Source of the DNA: an uncultured Cellvibrio sp.
Lineage (GTDB): Bacteria; Pseudomonadota; Gammaproteobacteria; Pseudomonadales; Cellvibrionaceae
Direction of reading: 5' to 3'
Assembly: GCA_946481095.1 (NCBI GenBank)
Contig: CAMLML010000007.1
Coordinates: 13,357 to 77,356 of the forward strand
Length of the DNA stretch: 64,000 nt
A model generated the notes under the pieces. The model was not told where the DNA came from. It worked only from the letters and a program-made list of their open reading frames with translations, and ran no database searches. Every line of letters starts with the position of its first letter. Within the stretch, counting starts at the first letter, position 1. The position numbers and the translations under genes are program-made. Positions 9,963 to 19,824 of the stretch are shown in pieces.

Positions 9963-10475
9963 GTGTTAATTATAAAAAAAATGTCGCTGGCTATACTTTT
10001 GGTGTTGGCGCCTGTTATCTGTTTGGCTCAGGGAAAGATTATCGCTATGGATCCTGAAGCAGCTATCTTCTCAACTACTTTTGCAAAAACCAAAATTGAG
10101 CAATTTAACAAGAATGCGGAATACGCTGCGGTTAAGGCCAATGCCGAACTCAAGTACGCCGAACTTAAAAATCTTGATGCTCTGGCAAAAAAAGATGGTA
10201 TGACCTGGAGCAAAGAACAAAAAGCAGAAAATGAAAAGAAATACCAAACCCTGGTTCAGGACTTCCAGACACAAAAGAAAAAAATGGAACAGGCAGAAAT
10301 GAATCTGCGTCAGGAAATTGTGAAGGAGCTTAGCCCAAAACTTGAAGCAGCTATGAAACAAATTATTGCTGCAGAAGGTGTGTCAATGGTAGTAAGCCCT
10401 CGTGCTCTGGTTCATTTGGATCCCAAAAGTGATTACACGCCCAAATTAATTGAAGCCTTGAACAAGGCAAAATGA
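9963..10475 (+). CDS. skp: Periplasmic chaperone Skp/OmpH
   Basis: Trimeric chaperone that carries unfolded outer-membrane proteins across the periplasm to BamA. It has 170 residues with a signal peptide (MLIIKKMSLAILLVLAPVICLAQG). The middle is a highly charged coiled coil (about residues 55-125) that forms the Skp tentacles. The GTG at 9963 is chosen because GAGG lies 8 bases upstream; the later ATG at 9981 is too far from any binding site. It lies between bamA and lpxD as in most gammaproteobacteria. Confidence 0.95.
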   Translation: MLIIKKMSLAILLVLAPVICLAQGKIIAMDPEAAIFSTTFAKTKIEQFNKNAEYAAVKANAELKYAELKNLDALAKKDGMTWSKEQKAENEKKYQTLVQDFQTQKKKMEQAEMNLRQEIVKELSPKLEAAMKQIIAAEGVSMVVSPRALVHLDPKSDYTPKLIEALNKAK

Positions 10476-10497
10476 TGCAGTGATTGCATCTAGATTC

Positions 10498-11517
10498 ATG
10501 CGCTTCTTTACCTTAAAAGAAATTGCTCGGCATCTGAATGCCGAGCTGCATGGAGATGAAAATCATCAAGTGAATGGAATCGCCAGCTTGCAGACAGCAA
10601 CACGCAACCATCTAAGTTTTATCGCGAATCCGGTTTACAAAAAATATCTATTATCAACCTCTGCAGGTGCGGTGTTAATTAATTCTGCGTTGATCAATGA
10701 GTATTCAGGAAACAAAATACTTGTCGCCAAACCTTATTTGGCGTACGCCAGATTAAGTGCGCTTTTCAAAACTACACCTGTGCAAACTTCAGGTATTCAT
10801 GCCACAGCTGTGATAGGCGAGTCTGTTGTTATAGGCAAGAATGTTAGTTTGGGTCCCAAGGTTGTTATTGGTGATCATGTTGTTTTGGGTGATGGTGTTG
10901 TTATAGGTGCTGGCTGTGTTATTGGTGATACAACAGAAATTGGTGCGTACACAGAATTGCGGGCCAATGTTACTGTTTATCATGGAATTAAAATTGGTTC
11001 TGAATGTTTGCTTCACAGCGGTTGTGTTATAGGTGCGGATGGTTTTGGTTTCGCACCTCTGGATGATGGTTGGTTGAAGATCCATCAGCTTGGTGGAGTC
11101 ATTATCGGAAATAAAGTTGAGATTGGCGCGAATAGCTGCATCGACAGAGGTGCACTGGATGATACTGTAATCGAAGATGGGGTCATCATCGACAATCTGG
11201 TGCAGATAGCACACAACGTAAAAATTGGCCGCAATACAGCAATCGCTGGTCATACTGCAATTGCAGGCAGTACAGTGATCGGTAATCAGTGTACGATAGC
11301 GGGCGCTGTTGGTATTGTGGGTCATTTACATATTGCAGACAAAGTTCATATAACCGCAATGAGTTTGGTGACTTCATCAATCTCTGAATCAGGTTCTTAT
11401 TCATCCGGTACGGCGATGAGCAGTACCAAAGAATGGCGAAAAAATGCGGCACGTTTCCGTCATCTTGATGATCTGGCAAATCGTTTGCAAAAACTTGAAC
11501 GTGACAAAAAATCGTAA
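10498..11517 (+). CDS. lpxD: UDP-3-O-(3-hydroxyacyl)glucosamine N-acyltransferase
   Basis: Third step of lipid A synthesis, adding the amide-linked hydroxyacyl chain. It has 339 residues from the ATG chosen, which puts MRFFTLKEIARHLNAELHGD in register with the E. coli start; a GTG 18 bases upstream is possible. The N-terminal uridine-binding domain is followed by a left-handed beta helix of hexapeptide repeats (about residues 105-300), including GADGFGFAP and the catalytic histidine segment IAHNVKIG, then a C-terminal helix. Confidence 0.97.
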   Translation: MRFFTLKEIARHLNAELHGDENHQVNGIASLQTATRNHLSFIANPVYKKYLLSTSAGAVLINSALINEYSGNKILVAKPYLAYARLSALFKTTPVQTSGIHATAVIGESVVIGKNVSLGPKVVIGDHVVLGDGVVIGAGCVIGDTTEIGAYTELRANVTVYHGIKIGSECLLHSGCVIGADGFGFAPLDDGWLKIHQLGGVIIGNKVEIGANSCIDRGALDDTVIEDGVIIDNLVQIAHNVKIGRNTAIAGHTAIAGSTVIGNQCTIAGAVGIVGHLHIADKVHITAMSLVTSSISESGSYSSGTAMSSTKEWRKNAARFRHLDDLANRLQKLERDKKS

Positions 11518-11544
11518 TAACGTTTTTATTTGAGGCTTTTCCAG

Positions 11545-11982
11545 ATGATGGATATAAATGAAATTAAAGAATATTTACCACATCGTTATCCGTTTTTATT
11601 GGTTGATCGTGTGGTCGAATTGGTTGAGGGTGAATCCATCATTGCGTATAAAAATATTACAATCAATGAGGATGTGTTCAATGGTCACTTCCCACAAACT
11701 GCAGTATTTCCCGGCGTGTTAATTATTGAAGCTATGGCACAAGCTTCAGGTATTCTCGGGTTCAAAACCATGAATAAAAAACCACAAGATGGTTCGCTTT
11801 ATTTATTCGCAGGTGTGGACGATGTTCGTTTTAAACGACAAGTTGTACCAGGGGATCGTCTGCAACTGGAGTCGCGCGTAGTGTCGGAAAAACGCGGTAT
11901 TTGGAAATTTGAATGTAAAGCGACAGTGGACGGTGTTTTGGCAGCTTCGGCTACCATTCTGTGTGCTGACAGAAAATATTAA
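11545..11982 (+). CDS. fabZ: 3-hydroxyacyl-[acyl-carrier-protein] dehydratase FabZ
   Basis: Dehydrates 3-hydroxyacyl-ACP in fatty acid elongation and competes with LpxA/LpxD for the same substrate pool. It has 145 residues, a hot-dog fold. The motifs [34 protein letters not shown] (active-site His and Glu) and the [17 protein letters not shown] strand are clear. The start is ATG with GAGG nine bases upstream; a TTG 15 bases earlier would leave no spacing. Sits between lpxD and lpxA as usual. Confidence 0.98.
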   Translation: MMDINEIKEYLPHRYPFLLVDRVVELVEGESIIAYKNITINEDVFNGHFPQTAVFPGVLIIEAMAQASGILGFKTMNKKPQDGSLYLFAGVDDVRFKRQVVPGDRLQLESRVVSEKRGIWKFECKATVDGVLAASATILCADRKY

Positions 11983-12000
11983 TTTTTACGAGATCTTATC

Positions 12001-12771
12001 TTGATTGACCCTAATGCCATTGTTCACCCTGATGCCAAAATTGCGGCTGATGTTCAGATCGGTCCCTGGACTATTATTGGTGATGAAGTAGAAATTGGTG
12101 AAGGAAGTATTATTGCATCCCATGTCATTATCAAAGGCCCGACAAAAATCGGTAAACATAATCGCATCTATCAATTTTCAACATTGGGTGAAGATACTCC
12201 TGATTTAAAGTACAAAGGTGAAGCTACACGTTTTGTAATGGGCGACAACAATGTCATCCGCGAGGGCGTTACTATTCATCGCGGCACTGTCCAGGATCGA
12301 CATGAAACTACGATTGGCGACAATAATTTGTTAATGGCCTATGTCCATGTTGGGCATGACAGTGTAATTGGCAATAATTGTATTTTGGTCAACAACTCTG
12401 CATTGGCTGGCCATGTGCATATAGATGATTGGGCGATACTCGGTGGATTCACGCTGGTCCATCAGTTTTGCAGAATCGGTGCCCACAGTTTTTCCGGAAT
12501 GGGAACTGCAATTGGTAAAGATGTGCCGGCTTATATGATGGTTAATGGAAATCCCGCTGAGGCGAAAAATATCAATATTGAAGGTTTGCGTCGCCGTGGT
12601 TTTACTAAAGAAGATTTAACGACGTTAAGCAAAGCCTACAAAACTATTTATCGTCGTGGTTTGACCTTGGACGAAGCCTTGATTGAACTCAAGCAAATGC
12701 AAGCTGAATGCTCTGCGTTGATCCCCTTGATTGAATCACTTGAGTCATCTACTCGTGGAATTGTTCGTTAA
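12001..12771 (+). CDS. lpxA: UDP-N-acetylglucosamine O-acyltransferase
   Basis: First step of lipid A synthesis: transfers a hydroxyacyl chain from ACP to the 3-OH of UDP-GlcNAc. It has 256 residues. Left-handed beta-helix hexapeptide repeats run from residue 1 to about 190; HVGHDSVIGNNCI holds the catalytic His, and GLRRRGF with the C-terminal helical part matches the family. A TTG start aligns MIDPNAIVHPDA with the E. coli MID start, and no in-frame ATG is available. Confidence 0.97.
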   Translation: MIDPNAIVHPDAKIAADVQIGPWTIIGDEVEIGEGSIIASHVIIKGPTKIGKHNRIYQFSTLGEDTPDLKYKGEATRFVMGDNNVIREGVTIHRGTVQDRHETTIGDNNLLMAYVHVGHDSVIGNNCILVNNSALAGHVHIDDWAILGGFTLVHQFCRIGAHSFSGMGTAIGKDVPAYMMVNGNPAEAKNINIEGLRRRGFTKEDLTTLSKAYKTIYRRGLTLDEALIELKQMQAECSALIPLIESLESSTRGIVR

Positions 12772-12776
12772 ACATT

Positions 12777-12880
12777 ACCCCTCCTAACCTCCCCCTTGGC
12801 AGGGGGAGGGACTTTACTCCCTACTTTTTGCGGAGTGAAATCTGTTCCCTCCCTTGGCAAGGGGAGGGTTAGGGTGGGGT
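12777..12880. repeat. C-rich/G-rich palindromic repeat, copy 1
   Basis: Two hairpin modules of the dispersed family: one near 12791-12810 (CCTCCCCCTTGGCAGGGGGAGG) split here for reading as CCTCCCCC/GGGGGAGG arms, and one near 12847-12871 (CCCTCCC.../...GGGAGGG). Outer flanks ACCCCTCCTAACC and GGTTAGGGTGGGGT are inverted relatives. It separates lpxA and lpxB and could act as a processing or termination hairpin. Confidence 0.85.
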
Positions 12881-12925
12881 CAGGTTCATGAAGAAACTCA
12901 TAAAAAATCCCCGATGGAGATTTGC

Positions 12926-14071
12926 GTGTCTGAATCTATTCATATTGCGATAGTGGTTGGTGAGTCATCAGGCGATATTCTGGGTGCTGCGCTGATGCAA
13001 GAGCTTCGCAAATTGTTTCCTTCTGCAACCTTTTCCGGCATTGGTGGCCCTCGCATGTTGGCTCAGGGGTTTCATTCCTATTTTCCGCAAGACAGATTGG
13101 CAGTGATGGGATTGATTGAGCCACTTAAGCGAATTTTTGAATTACTGCGCATCAGAAAATTTTTACGTGAGCATTTTATTAAAAACCCACCGAGTGTTTT
13201 TATCGGAATTGATTCACCGGATTTTAATTTGTCACTGGAAGAATCTTTAAAAGAAAAGGGTATTAAGACCGTTCATTACGTGAGTCCATCGGTTTGGGCC
13301 TGGCGACAAAAGCGGGTTTTAAAAGTAAAACGTGCGGTAGATCTGATTTTGACTTTATTGCCATTTGAAGCCAAGTTTTATCAGGATCATCAGGTTCCTG
13401 TTGAATTTGTCGGGCATCATCTGGCTGACGAAATTCCACTGCATACCGATAAAATTGCTGCGAGAAAGTCACTGGGTTTACCTGAATCAGGTCGATTGGT
13501 CGCGTTGTTGCCTGGCAGTCGTTCAAGTGAAGTTGAGCGTATGGCTGATTTGTTTATGCATGCAGGTGTGTATTGTTTGGAACAGGATCCCCAATTACAT
13601 TTTGTTATCCCTGCAGCGAATACAGATCGTTATCGTCAGTTGCATATTGCATTAAGTGATTATGTTGATTTTCCTTTTACTCTATTTAATGGTCATTCAC
13701 ATGAAGTGATGGCCGCGTCCGATGTCGTGTTGCTGGCATCAGGAACTGTCACACTGGAAGCCATGTTGTTGAAAAAGCCTATGGTGGTTGCTTATAAAAT
13801 GGCACCTGTGACCTATAAAATTTTGTCCTGGCTTCTCAAAACCCCTTTTATATCCTTGCCAAATTTGTTGGCGCAAAAATTATTGGTGCCGGAATTGCTT
13901 CAGGACAAAGCAACGCCGCAGGCATTGAGTAATGCGGTAATGAATTATTTTGAAAACCCGGACGAAACCAGTGAGTTGGTCAGTCAATTCAAAGACATGC
14001 ACGGTATTTTAAAACGCAATGCCAGTGAATGTGCTGCAAAAGCGATAGCGTCGCTTATTTATAGGCAGTGA
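12926..14071 (+). CDS. lpxB: Lipid-A-disaccharide synthase
   Basis: Peripheral membrane glycosyltransferase (GT19) that joins lipid X and UDP-2,3-diacylglucosamine. It has 381 residues from the chosen GTG, against 382 in E. coli. GGAG lies 6 bases upstream of this GTG and the protein then begins VSESIHIAIVVGESSGDILGA, in register with the family; an ATG 12 bases earlier is an alternative. Frames extending farther upstream run through the repeat and are not real. HYVSPSVWAWRQKRV, LPGSRSSEVER and LASGTVTLEAMLLKKPMVVAYKM are diagnostic. Confidence 0.97.
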   Translation: MSESIHIAIVVGESSGDILGAALMQELRKLFPSATFSGIGGPRMLAQGFHSYFPQDRLAVMGLIEPLKRIFELLRIRKFLREHFIKNPPSVFIGIDSPDFNLSLEESLKEKGIKTVHYVSPSVWAWRQKRVLKVKRAVDLILTLLPFEAKFYQDHQVPVEFVGHHLADEIPLHTDKIAARKSLGLPESGRLVALLPGSRSSEVERMADLFMHAGVYCLEQDPQLHFVIPAANTDRYRQLHIALSDYVDFPFTLFNGHSHEVMAASDVVLLASGTVTLEAMLLKKPMVVAYKMAPVTYKILSWLLKTPFISLPNLLAQKLLVPELLQDKATPQALSNAVMNYFENPDETSELVSQFKDMHGILKRNASECAAKAIASLIYRQ

Positions 14072-14077
14072 TTTTTT

Positions 14078-14683
14078 ATGGAACCTTTTATTTCGATTTA
14101 TCAGGGTCTTCTATTGGCGGGTTGTGACGAAGTTGGCCGCGGTCCACTGGCGGGTGACGTAGTTGCTGCAGCGGTGATATTGGATCCGGAAAATCCTATC
14201 GAAGGCTTGGATGATTCCAAAAAACTCACTGAAAAAAAACGTGAGTTGTTATTTGATGAAATCAAACTGAAAGCCAAATCCTGGTGTATTGCTCGCGCCA
14301 GTGTTGAAGAAATCGATCGCATTAATATTCTACAAGCCAGTTTGCTCGCCATGACTCGCGCAGTCGAAGGTTTGCATATTCAACCGGAACACGTATTGGT
14401 CGATGGCAACAAATTACCCAAATGGAAATACCCGGCAGAGGCTGTAGTGAAAGGTGATAGCCGTGTCGCAGCGATCAGTGCCGCCTCAATTCTCGCCAAA
14501 GTAACGCGTGATCGCGAAATGATTCTGCTGGACAAACAATATCCCGGTTATGGTTTTGCCGATCACAAGGGTTATCCCACACAAGTCCATATGGATGCCT
14601 TGGAAAAATTAGGTGTAACTGATATTCACCGACGCTCTTATGCGCCGGTAAGAAATAAAATTGAACAGATGAAGTTGTTTTGA
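14078..14683 (+). CDS. rnhB: Ribonuclease HII
   Basis: Cuts the RNA strand of RNA-DNA hybrids and removes single ribonucleotides from DNA. It has 201 residues. Catalytic carboxylates appear in [14 protein letters not shown] and in VLVDGNKLP, and the [12 protein letters not shown] and [15 protein letters not shown] segments are typical. The ATG is seven bases after lpxB. A repeat copy separates it from dnaE. Confidence 0.98.
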   Translation: MEPFISIYQGLLLAGCDEVGRGPLAGDVVAAAVILDPENPIEGLDDSKKLTEKKRELLFDEIKLKAKSWCIARASVEEIDRINILQASLLAMTRAVEGLHIQPEHVLVDGNKLPKWKYPAEAVVKGDSRVAAISAASILAKVTRDREMILLDKQYPGYGFADHKGYPTQVHMDALEKLGVTDIHRRSYAPVRNKIEQMKLF

Positions 14684-14694
14684 GCTTCATAGTT

Positions 14695-14801
14695 TTTAAA
14701 TCCCCCCTAGCCCCCCTTTTTCAAAGTGGGGAACAACTCCCTTCTTAATAAGTAGGGAGTAAAGTCCCTCCCCCTTGCCAAGGGGGAGGTTAGGAGGGGG
14801 T
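14695..14801. repeat. C-rich/G-rich palindromic repeat, copy 2
   Basis: Right half of the composite repeat. TTTAAATCCCCCCTAGCCCCCC is followed by TTTTTCAAAGTGGGGA, then by a hairpin of CCTCCCCCTTG (14767-14777) with CAAGGGGGAGG (14779-14789), then TTAGGAGGGGGTGAAG. It ends 34 bases before the dnaE ATG, and the same right end precedes rlmD and mazG. Confidence 0.88.
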
Positions 14802-14834
14802 GAAGTATGAAATACTTTTATAGAACAACCAATT

Positions 14835-17800
14835 ATGTCAATCGCAAACTTCGTTCACCTGCGCATTCACACTGAATTTTCACTTCACGACAGTGTGGTG
14901 CGAATCAAGCCGCTGATTAAATCGGTTGCAGGCAAAAAAATGCCCGCTTGTGCGATTACCGATCTCACCAATTTTTACGGATTAATCAAATTTTATAAAG
15001 CAGCGCAGGGTGCAGGTGTTAAGCCGATTGCGGGTAGTGATTTTTTATTGTTGTCGGATGACGGCGAATCCCAGCCGACACAATTTACCTTGTTGGCGAT
15101 GAACGACAAAGGCTACAAAAATATTATTGAATTGATTTCGCGTGCCTGGCGTTATGGTCAGCAACAGGGAATGGCTTATGTGCAGCGTCAATGGGTGAGC
15201 GAACTAAGTGAAGGTGTGATTGCATTATCCGGTGCAAAATTTGGCGAGATAGGTGTAGCGCTTTTGTCCGGGCGTCGTCCTCAAGCTGAAAGTTTGTTGT
15301 CGGGTTGGATGAAAGATTTTCCCAATCGTTTTTATATTGAGTTGCAACGTACCGGTCGCGAGAACGACGAAAATTATTTGCACGCGGCGGTTGATTTGGC
15401 TGCGGATATGAATTGCCCGGTGGTTGCTACTAACGATGTGCGCTTTTTAAAATCTGATGAATTCGAAGTGCATGAGGCGCGTGTGTGCATTGGTGAAGGC
15501 CGCACATTGGATGACCCGCGTCGTGAGCGTCGTTACAGCGATCAACAATATTTACGCTCGGCAGAAGAAATGGCTGAGTTATTTAGCGATATACCTGAAG
15601 CCATAGCCAACACAGTCGAAATCGCCAAGCGTTGTAATCTTACTATTCAAATGGGTAAATATTTTTTACCCGAGTATCCCATCCCCGCCGGATTAACTGA
15701 AGCCGAATTTTTCCGACAAATTTCGCAAAAAGGTTTGGAAGAGCGGCTCGATCGTTTGTTGGATAAAAACGCACCCGACTATCAAGAGCGTCGAAAAGTT
15801 TACGATGATCGATTGACCTTTGAATTGGATATTATTATCCAAATGGGTTTCCCCGGTTATTTTTTGATTGTGATGGATTTTATCCAGTGGGCAAAAGATC
15901 ACGGCATTCCGGTAGGGCCAGGTCGTGGCTCGGGTGCGGGTTCTTTGGTGGCCTATTCATTAAAAATCACTGATCTTGATCCACTGGAATACGATTTACT
16001 CTTCGAACGTTTTTTGAATCCGGAACGTGTGTCCATGCCGGATTTTGATATCGACTTTTGTATGGATAATCGCGATAAAGTGATTTCCTATGTTGCGGAT
16101 AATTACGGTCGCGATGCCGTCAGCCAAATTATTACCTTCGGTACCATGGCCGCCAAAGCGGTGGTGCGTGACGTTGCGCGTGTGCAAGGAAAATCTTACG
16201 GCCTTGCTGATAAATTATCGAAATTAATTCCACCCACACCCGGCATGACGCTTGAACAAGCCTTGCAAGAAGAACCGCAACTAAAAGAATTTTTAGCGAT
16301 GGATGGCGACGCCCAAGAAATATGGGAAATGGCAGAGCAGTTGGAAGGCTTAACGCGCAACGTCGGTAAACACGCCGGGGGTGTGGTGATTGCGCCCACC
16401 AAACTCACTGACTTTGCGCCTTTGTATTGCGATGAAAGCGGCGGTGGTTTGGTTACACAATTTGATAAAGGCGATGTTGAAGAAGCTGGTTTGGTGAAGT
16501 TCGACTTTTTAGGTTTGCGCACGCTCACCATTATCGATTGGGCGCGCATTATGATCGACAAACAGCGCGCAAAGAAAGGCGAACCACCGTTGGATATCAG
16601 CGCAATTCCGCTTGATGATCCGAAAACTTATACATTATTAAAACGCGCTGAAACCACCGCCGTATTCCAATTGGAATCGCGCGGCATGAAAGATTTGATC
16701 AAACGTTTGCAGCCTGACAATATCGAAGACCTGATCGCATTGGTTGCACTCTTTCGTCCGGGTCCTTTGGAATCGGGCATGGTGGATGATTTTATCAACC
16801 GTAAACACGGTCGCGCTCAAGTTGCTTATCCCGATGCAAAATTTCAACATCAAAGTTTAAAACCCGTACTCGAGCCGACTTACGGTGTGATTGTGTATCA
16901 AGAACAGGTGATGCAAATTGCACAGGTGCTTGCAGGTTACACACTCGGCGGCGCGGACATGTTGCGTCGCGCAATGGGTAAGAAAAAACCGGAAGAAATG
17001 GCCAAACAACGTGAAGTTTTCGAAGCAGGTGCAAAACAACAAGGTATTAATGGTGAACTGGCAATTAAAATTTTTGACCTGGTAGAAAAATTTGCGGGTT
17101 ATGGTTTTAACAAATCGCACTCGGCGGCTTACGCCATTGTTTCGTATCAAACCGCTTGGTTAAAAGCACATTATCCCGCGCATTTTATGGCGGCGACTAT
17201 GTCGTCAGACATGGATAAAACCGACAAGGTGGTGACCTTCATCGAAGAATGTCGCACCATGAAATTGAAACTTCTGCCACCTGATGTGAATTCCGGTGAG
17301 TTTCATTTTACGGTCGATGATGAAGGCAACATTATTTATGGATTGGGCGCTATTAAAGGTTTGGGTGAAGGCCCGGTGGAATCGATAATTGCAGCGCGGA
17401 ACCAGGCTGGACCATTTAAAAATTTATTTGATTTCTGCGCGCGGGTGGATGCGCGCAAAGTGAATAAACGTGCGCTTGAAGCGATTATTCGTTCCGGCGC
17501 TGCAGATAGATTAGGCCCTAGTTACAACACGCCACATTACAATCGTGATCACGACCGTGCAATTATGTTTGCAGCCATGAGCGAAGCGGTGAAAACTGCT
17601 GAACAATCTGCAGCAAATTCCAGCGCGGGTATGACGGATTTATTTGGTGAAGTAATTGCTGCCGAAAGCTCCATCACTGATGTTTATAAAGATTTTTTAA
17701 ATACGCGCAGTTGGTCAATTAAAGATAGATTACACGCTGAAAAAGAAACGCTGGGTTTGTATTTAACCGGTCACCCGATTGATGAATACGAACAAGAGCT

Positions 17801-18371
17801 CGAACATTTAGTCAGCTCACGCATCGCCAATTTAAAACCGGAAAAATCCAATCAAACTATTTCCGGATTAATTATTTCGCAGCGTGTAGTGAAAACCAAA
17901 CGCGGCGATAATTTGGCAATACTGACTCTGGATGATCGCACCGGACGTATAGACGTCACACTTTTTTCTGAAATTTATAACGACTCACGCGATCTGTTGT
18001 TGAAAGACGGATTGTTGGTGGTTACTGGTCAAGTGAAACACGATGATTTCAGTGGTCAATTAAAAATGAGTGCTGACAATGTGCAATTGTTAAGTGATCT
18101 GCGGCAGGACAAAGTGCGTGAAATACATTTGCAATGGCATGCTGGATTATTAGCTCCCAACGCTGTTCGCGATTTAATGCAGCTTTTACAATTGCATCGC
18201 GGTTCCCCGCAAAAAGTAGCCAGGTGCCCACTGATTATTGATTACATTCGCAGTGATGCCAAAGCTCAAATCCAATTGGGAAGCGATTGGTTATTGAGAC
18301 CGGAAGATGAATTGTTGCAAAGTTTACGCGAGCGTTATGGTTTGCAATCAGTCAGTTTGGTCTATCAATAG
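14835..18371 (+). CDS. dnaE: DNA polymerase III alpha subunit
   Basis: Catalytic subunit of the replicative polymerase (C family). It has 1178 residues. In order: N-terminal PHP domain ([17 protein letters not shown], to about 280), polymerase core with the catalytic aspartates in [16 protein letters not shown] and the [16 protein letters not shown] and LFRPGPL motifs, the tandem HhH region ([27 protein letters not shown]), the clamp-binding and OB-fold part (about 1000-1075), and the tau-binding C-terminus. Lies between rnhB and accA as in Pseudomonas. Confidence 0.99.
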   Translation: MSIANFVHLRIHTEFSLHDSVVRIKPLIKSVAGKKMPACAITDLTNFYGLIKFYKAAQGAGVKPIAGSDFLLLSDDGESQPTQFTLLAMNDKGYKNIIELISRAWRYGQQQGMAYVQRQWVSELSEGVIALSGAKFGEIGVALLSGRRPQAESLLSGWMKDFPNRFYIELQRTGRENDENYLHAAVDLAADMNCPVVATNDVRFLKSDEFEVHEARVCIGEGRTLDDPRRERRYSDQQYLRSAEEMAELFSDIPEAIANTVEIAKRCNLTIQMGKYFLPEYPIPAGLTEAEFFRQISQKGLEERLDRLLDKNAPDYQERRKVYDDRLTFELDIIIQMGFPGYFLIVMDFIQWAKDHGIPVGPGRGSGAGSLVAYSLKITDLDPLEYDLLFERFLNPERVSMPDFDIDFCMDNRDKVISYVADNYGRDAVSQIITFGTMAAKAVVRDVARVQGKSYGLADKLSKLIPPTPGMTLEQALQEEPQLKEFLAMDGDAQEIWEMAEQLEGLTRNVGKHAGGVVIAPTKLTDFAPLYCDESGGGLVTQFDKGDVEEAGLVKFDFLGLRTLTIIDWARIMIDKQRAKKGEPPLDISAIPLDDPKTYTLLKRAETTAVFQLESRGMKDLIKRLQPDNIEDLIALVALFRPGPLESGMVDDFINRKHGRAQVAYPDAKFQHQSLKPVLEPTYGVIVYQEQVMQIAQVLAGYTLGGADMLRRAMGKKKPEEMAKQREVFEAGAKQQGINGELAIKIFDLVEKFAGYGFNKSHSAAYAIVSYQTAWLKAHYPAHFMAATMSSDMDKTDKVVTFIEECRTMKLKLLPPDVNSGEFHFTVDDEGNIIYGLGAIKGLGEGPVESIIAARNQAGPFKNLFDFCARVDARKVNKRALEAIIRSGAADRLGPSYNTPHYNRDHDRAIMFAAMSEAVKTAEQSAANSSAGMTDLFGEVIAAESSITDVYKDFLNTRSWSIKDRLHAEKETLGLYLTGHPIDEYEQELEHLVSSRIANLKPEKSNQTISGLIISQRVVKTKRGDNLAILTLDDRTGRIDVTLFSEIYNDSRDLLLKDGLLVVTGQVKHDDFSGQLKMSADNVQLLSDLRQDKVREIHLQWHAGLLAPNAVRDLMQLLQLHRGSPQKVARCPLIIDYIRSDAKAQIQLGSDWLLRPEDELLQSLRERYGLQSVSLVYQ

Positions 18372-18788
18372 TTCAATGCTTGTTGTAATTTGCGACAGCG
18401 GTTTTGTACGGAAGTGTAAATATTTTTTTGGCATCAAATTGGCAATAAAACTGTAAACCATATTCAATAGACTTACTGTAGTCAGAAATGACAAGGAAAT
18501 ATTCTTAAGGAAAAGTTTTGTACCCTCTCCCCCTTTCCCTTCGGGACGGGGGGATCTTCCTTCCGATAATTTTCTTGAAATTAACCTCTTGTTAATGCTG
18601 GCAACATTTTGATATTGGGCAGATTTTGCAAAAATAATTCTATTCAATATGAGCCGGTTTCAGATAAGCCTTTGGCCTAAAAATATCGACTAATTGGGTG
18701 TTTTCGCGTAATGTAGCGCCCCATTAGCGACCGGGTAGGCGGAATCGCCACTGGCTAAGTCCAATTCCTAGACGTACAAGAGCTTGAT
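18372..18788. other. 417-base gene-free stretch before accA
   Basis: No credible coding frame is seen. It holds a degenerate repeat copy (18522-18555) and a possible accA promoter: TCGACT (18686-18691), a 17-base spacer and TAATGT (18709-18714), followed by the GC-rich stretch AGCGCCCC. The promoter match is modest and is inference only. The last 25 bases before the accA ATG carry AGAG as the ribosome binding site. Confidence 0.5.
18522..18555. repeat. C-rich/G-rich palindromic repeat, copy 3 (fragment)
   Basis: ACCCTCTCCCCC followed by TTTCCCTTCGGGA and CGGGGGGAT. This is a single degenerate hairpin module of the dispersed family between dnaE and accA. The arms are imperfect, so it is probably a decayed copy. 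Confidence 0.6.
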
Positions 18789-19736
18789 ATGAATCTAAAT
18801 TTTCTGGATTTTGAACAGCCGATTGCTGAACTTGAAACGAAGATTGAAGAATTACAAATGGTTGGTCGCTCAAGCGATGTCAACCTTGCCGATGAAATCG
18901 CCAAGCTGCGCGAAAAAAGTACAAAACTGACAGCATCCATCTATTCCAAATTGACTCCATGGGAAGTCGTCAAGGTTGCCCGTCATCCGTTGCGTCCATA
19001 TGCCTCTGATTATATTTCCCGCGTATTTACCGATTTCGATGAACTGCATGGCGATCGCCGTTTTGGTGACGATAAAGCCATTATTGGTGGCATAGGTCGT
19101 CTTGATGATAAACCGGTAATGATTATTGGTGAAGAAAAGGGCAGGACTGTCACTGAAAAAGTTCAACGTAATTTTGGTATGCCCAGACCGGAAGGCTATC
19201 GCAAAGCATTGCGTCTGATGGAGATGGCTGAACGTTTCAAAATGCCAATATTGACCTTGATCGATACTCCCGGTGCCTATCCCGGTATTGATTCGGAAGA
19301 GAGAGGGATTTCGGAATCCATTGCACAAAATCTGGCGGTAATGTCCCGTTTGCGAACGCCGATTATTTGTACCGTTATCGGTGAGGGTTCATCTGGTGGT
19401 GCTTTGGCAATTGGTGTGGGTGATCAGCTCAATATGCTTCAGTACTCCACTTATTTTGTTATTTCTCCTGAAGGTTGCGCCAATATTATTTGGAAAACGG
19501 TTGCCAAGGCTCCTGAAGCTGCCCAGGCCATGGGCGTTACATCCAAAGTGTTACAAGATTTGGGGATTGTTGATGAAACTATTCCAGAACCTTTGGGTGG
19601 TGCACATCGAAATCTGGATGAAATGGCCAGCACATTAAGAAACCGTTTGATAGCCCAGGTTGAGCAATTGAGTAAAGAGCCGATAGAAGCCTTGCTGGAA
19701 CGCCGTTATCAACGCTTGATGAGCTATGGAAATTAA
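18789..19736 (+). CDS. accA: Acetyl-CoA carboxylase carboxyltransferase alpha subunit
   Basis: With AccD it transfers the carboxyl group from biotin to acetyl-CoA, giving malonyl-CoA. It has 315 residues. The N-terminal helices ([22 protein letters not shown]) and the crotonase-fold core with [15 protein letters not shown] and [15 protein letters not shown] are typical. The dnaE-accA order is conserved in this lineage. The tilS gene that often follows is absent here. A terminator follows 25 bases after the stop. Confidence 0.99.
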   Translation: MNLNFLDFEQPIAELETKIEELQMVGRSSDVNLADEIAKLREKSTKLTASIYSKLTPWEVVKVARHPLRPYASDYISRVFTDFDELHGDRRFGDDKAIIGGIGRLDDKPVMIIGEEKGRTVTEKVQRNFGMPRPEGYRKALRLMEMAERFKMPILTLIDTPGAYPGIDSEERGISESIAQNLAVMSRLRTPIICTVIGEGSSGGALAIGVGDQLNMLQYSTYFVISPEGCANIIWKTVAKAPEAAQAMGVTSKVLQDLGIVDETIPEPLGGAHRNLDEMASTLRNRLIAQVEQLSKEPIEALLERRYQRLMSYGN

Positions 19737-19760
19737 TGGTATTTGAATCACTAAAAAAAC

Positions 19761-19794
19761 AAAAAGCCGTTGATGCAAGTCAGCGGCTTTTTTT
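19761..19794 (+). terminator. Intrinsic terminator after accA
   Basis: AAAAAGCCG (19761-19769) pairs with CGGCTTTTT (19784-19792) around a short loop, ending in a run of T to 19794. It closes the long rpsB-to-accA region. Confidence 0.85.
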
Positions 19795-19824
19795 ATGTAA
19801 TTTTTTTGATGGAGAAAAATAAAG

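Noticed and set aside
10789..11325. 178-codon minus-strand frame opposite lpxD
   Set aside because: Arises from the hexapeptide repeat of lpxD read backwards; its Asn/Thr-rich translation is an artefact.
12854..12925. N-terminal extension of lpxB from 12854
   Set aside because: It translates the palindromic repeat; the GTG at 12926 has a ribosome binding site and gives the family length.
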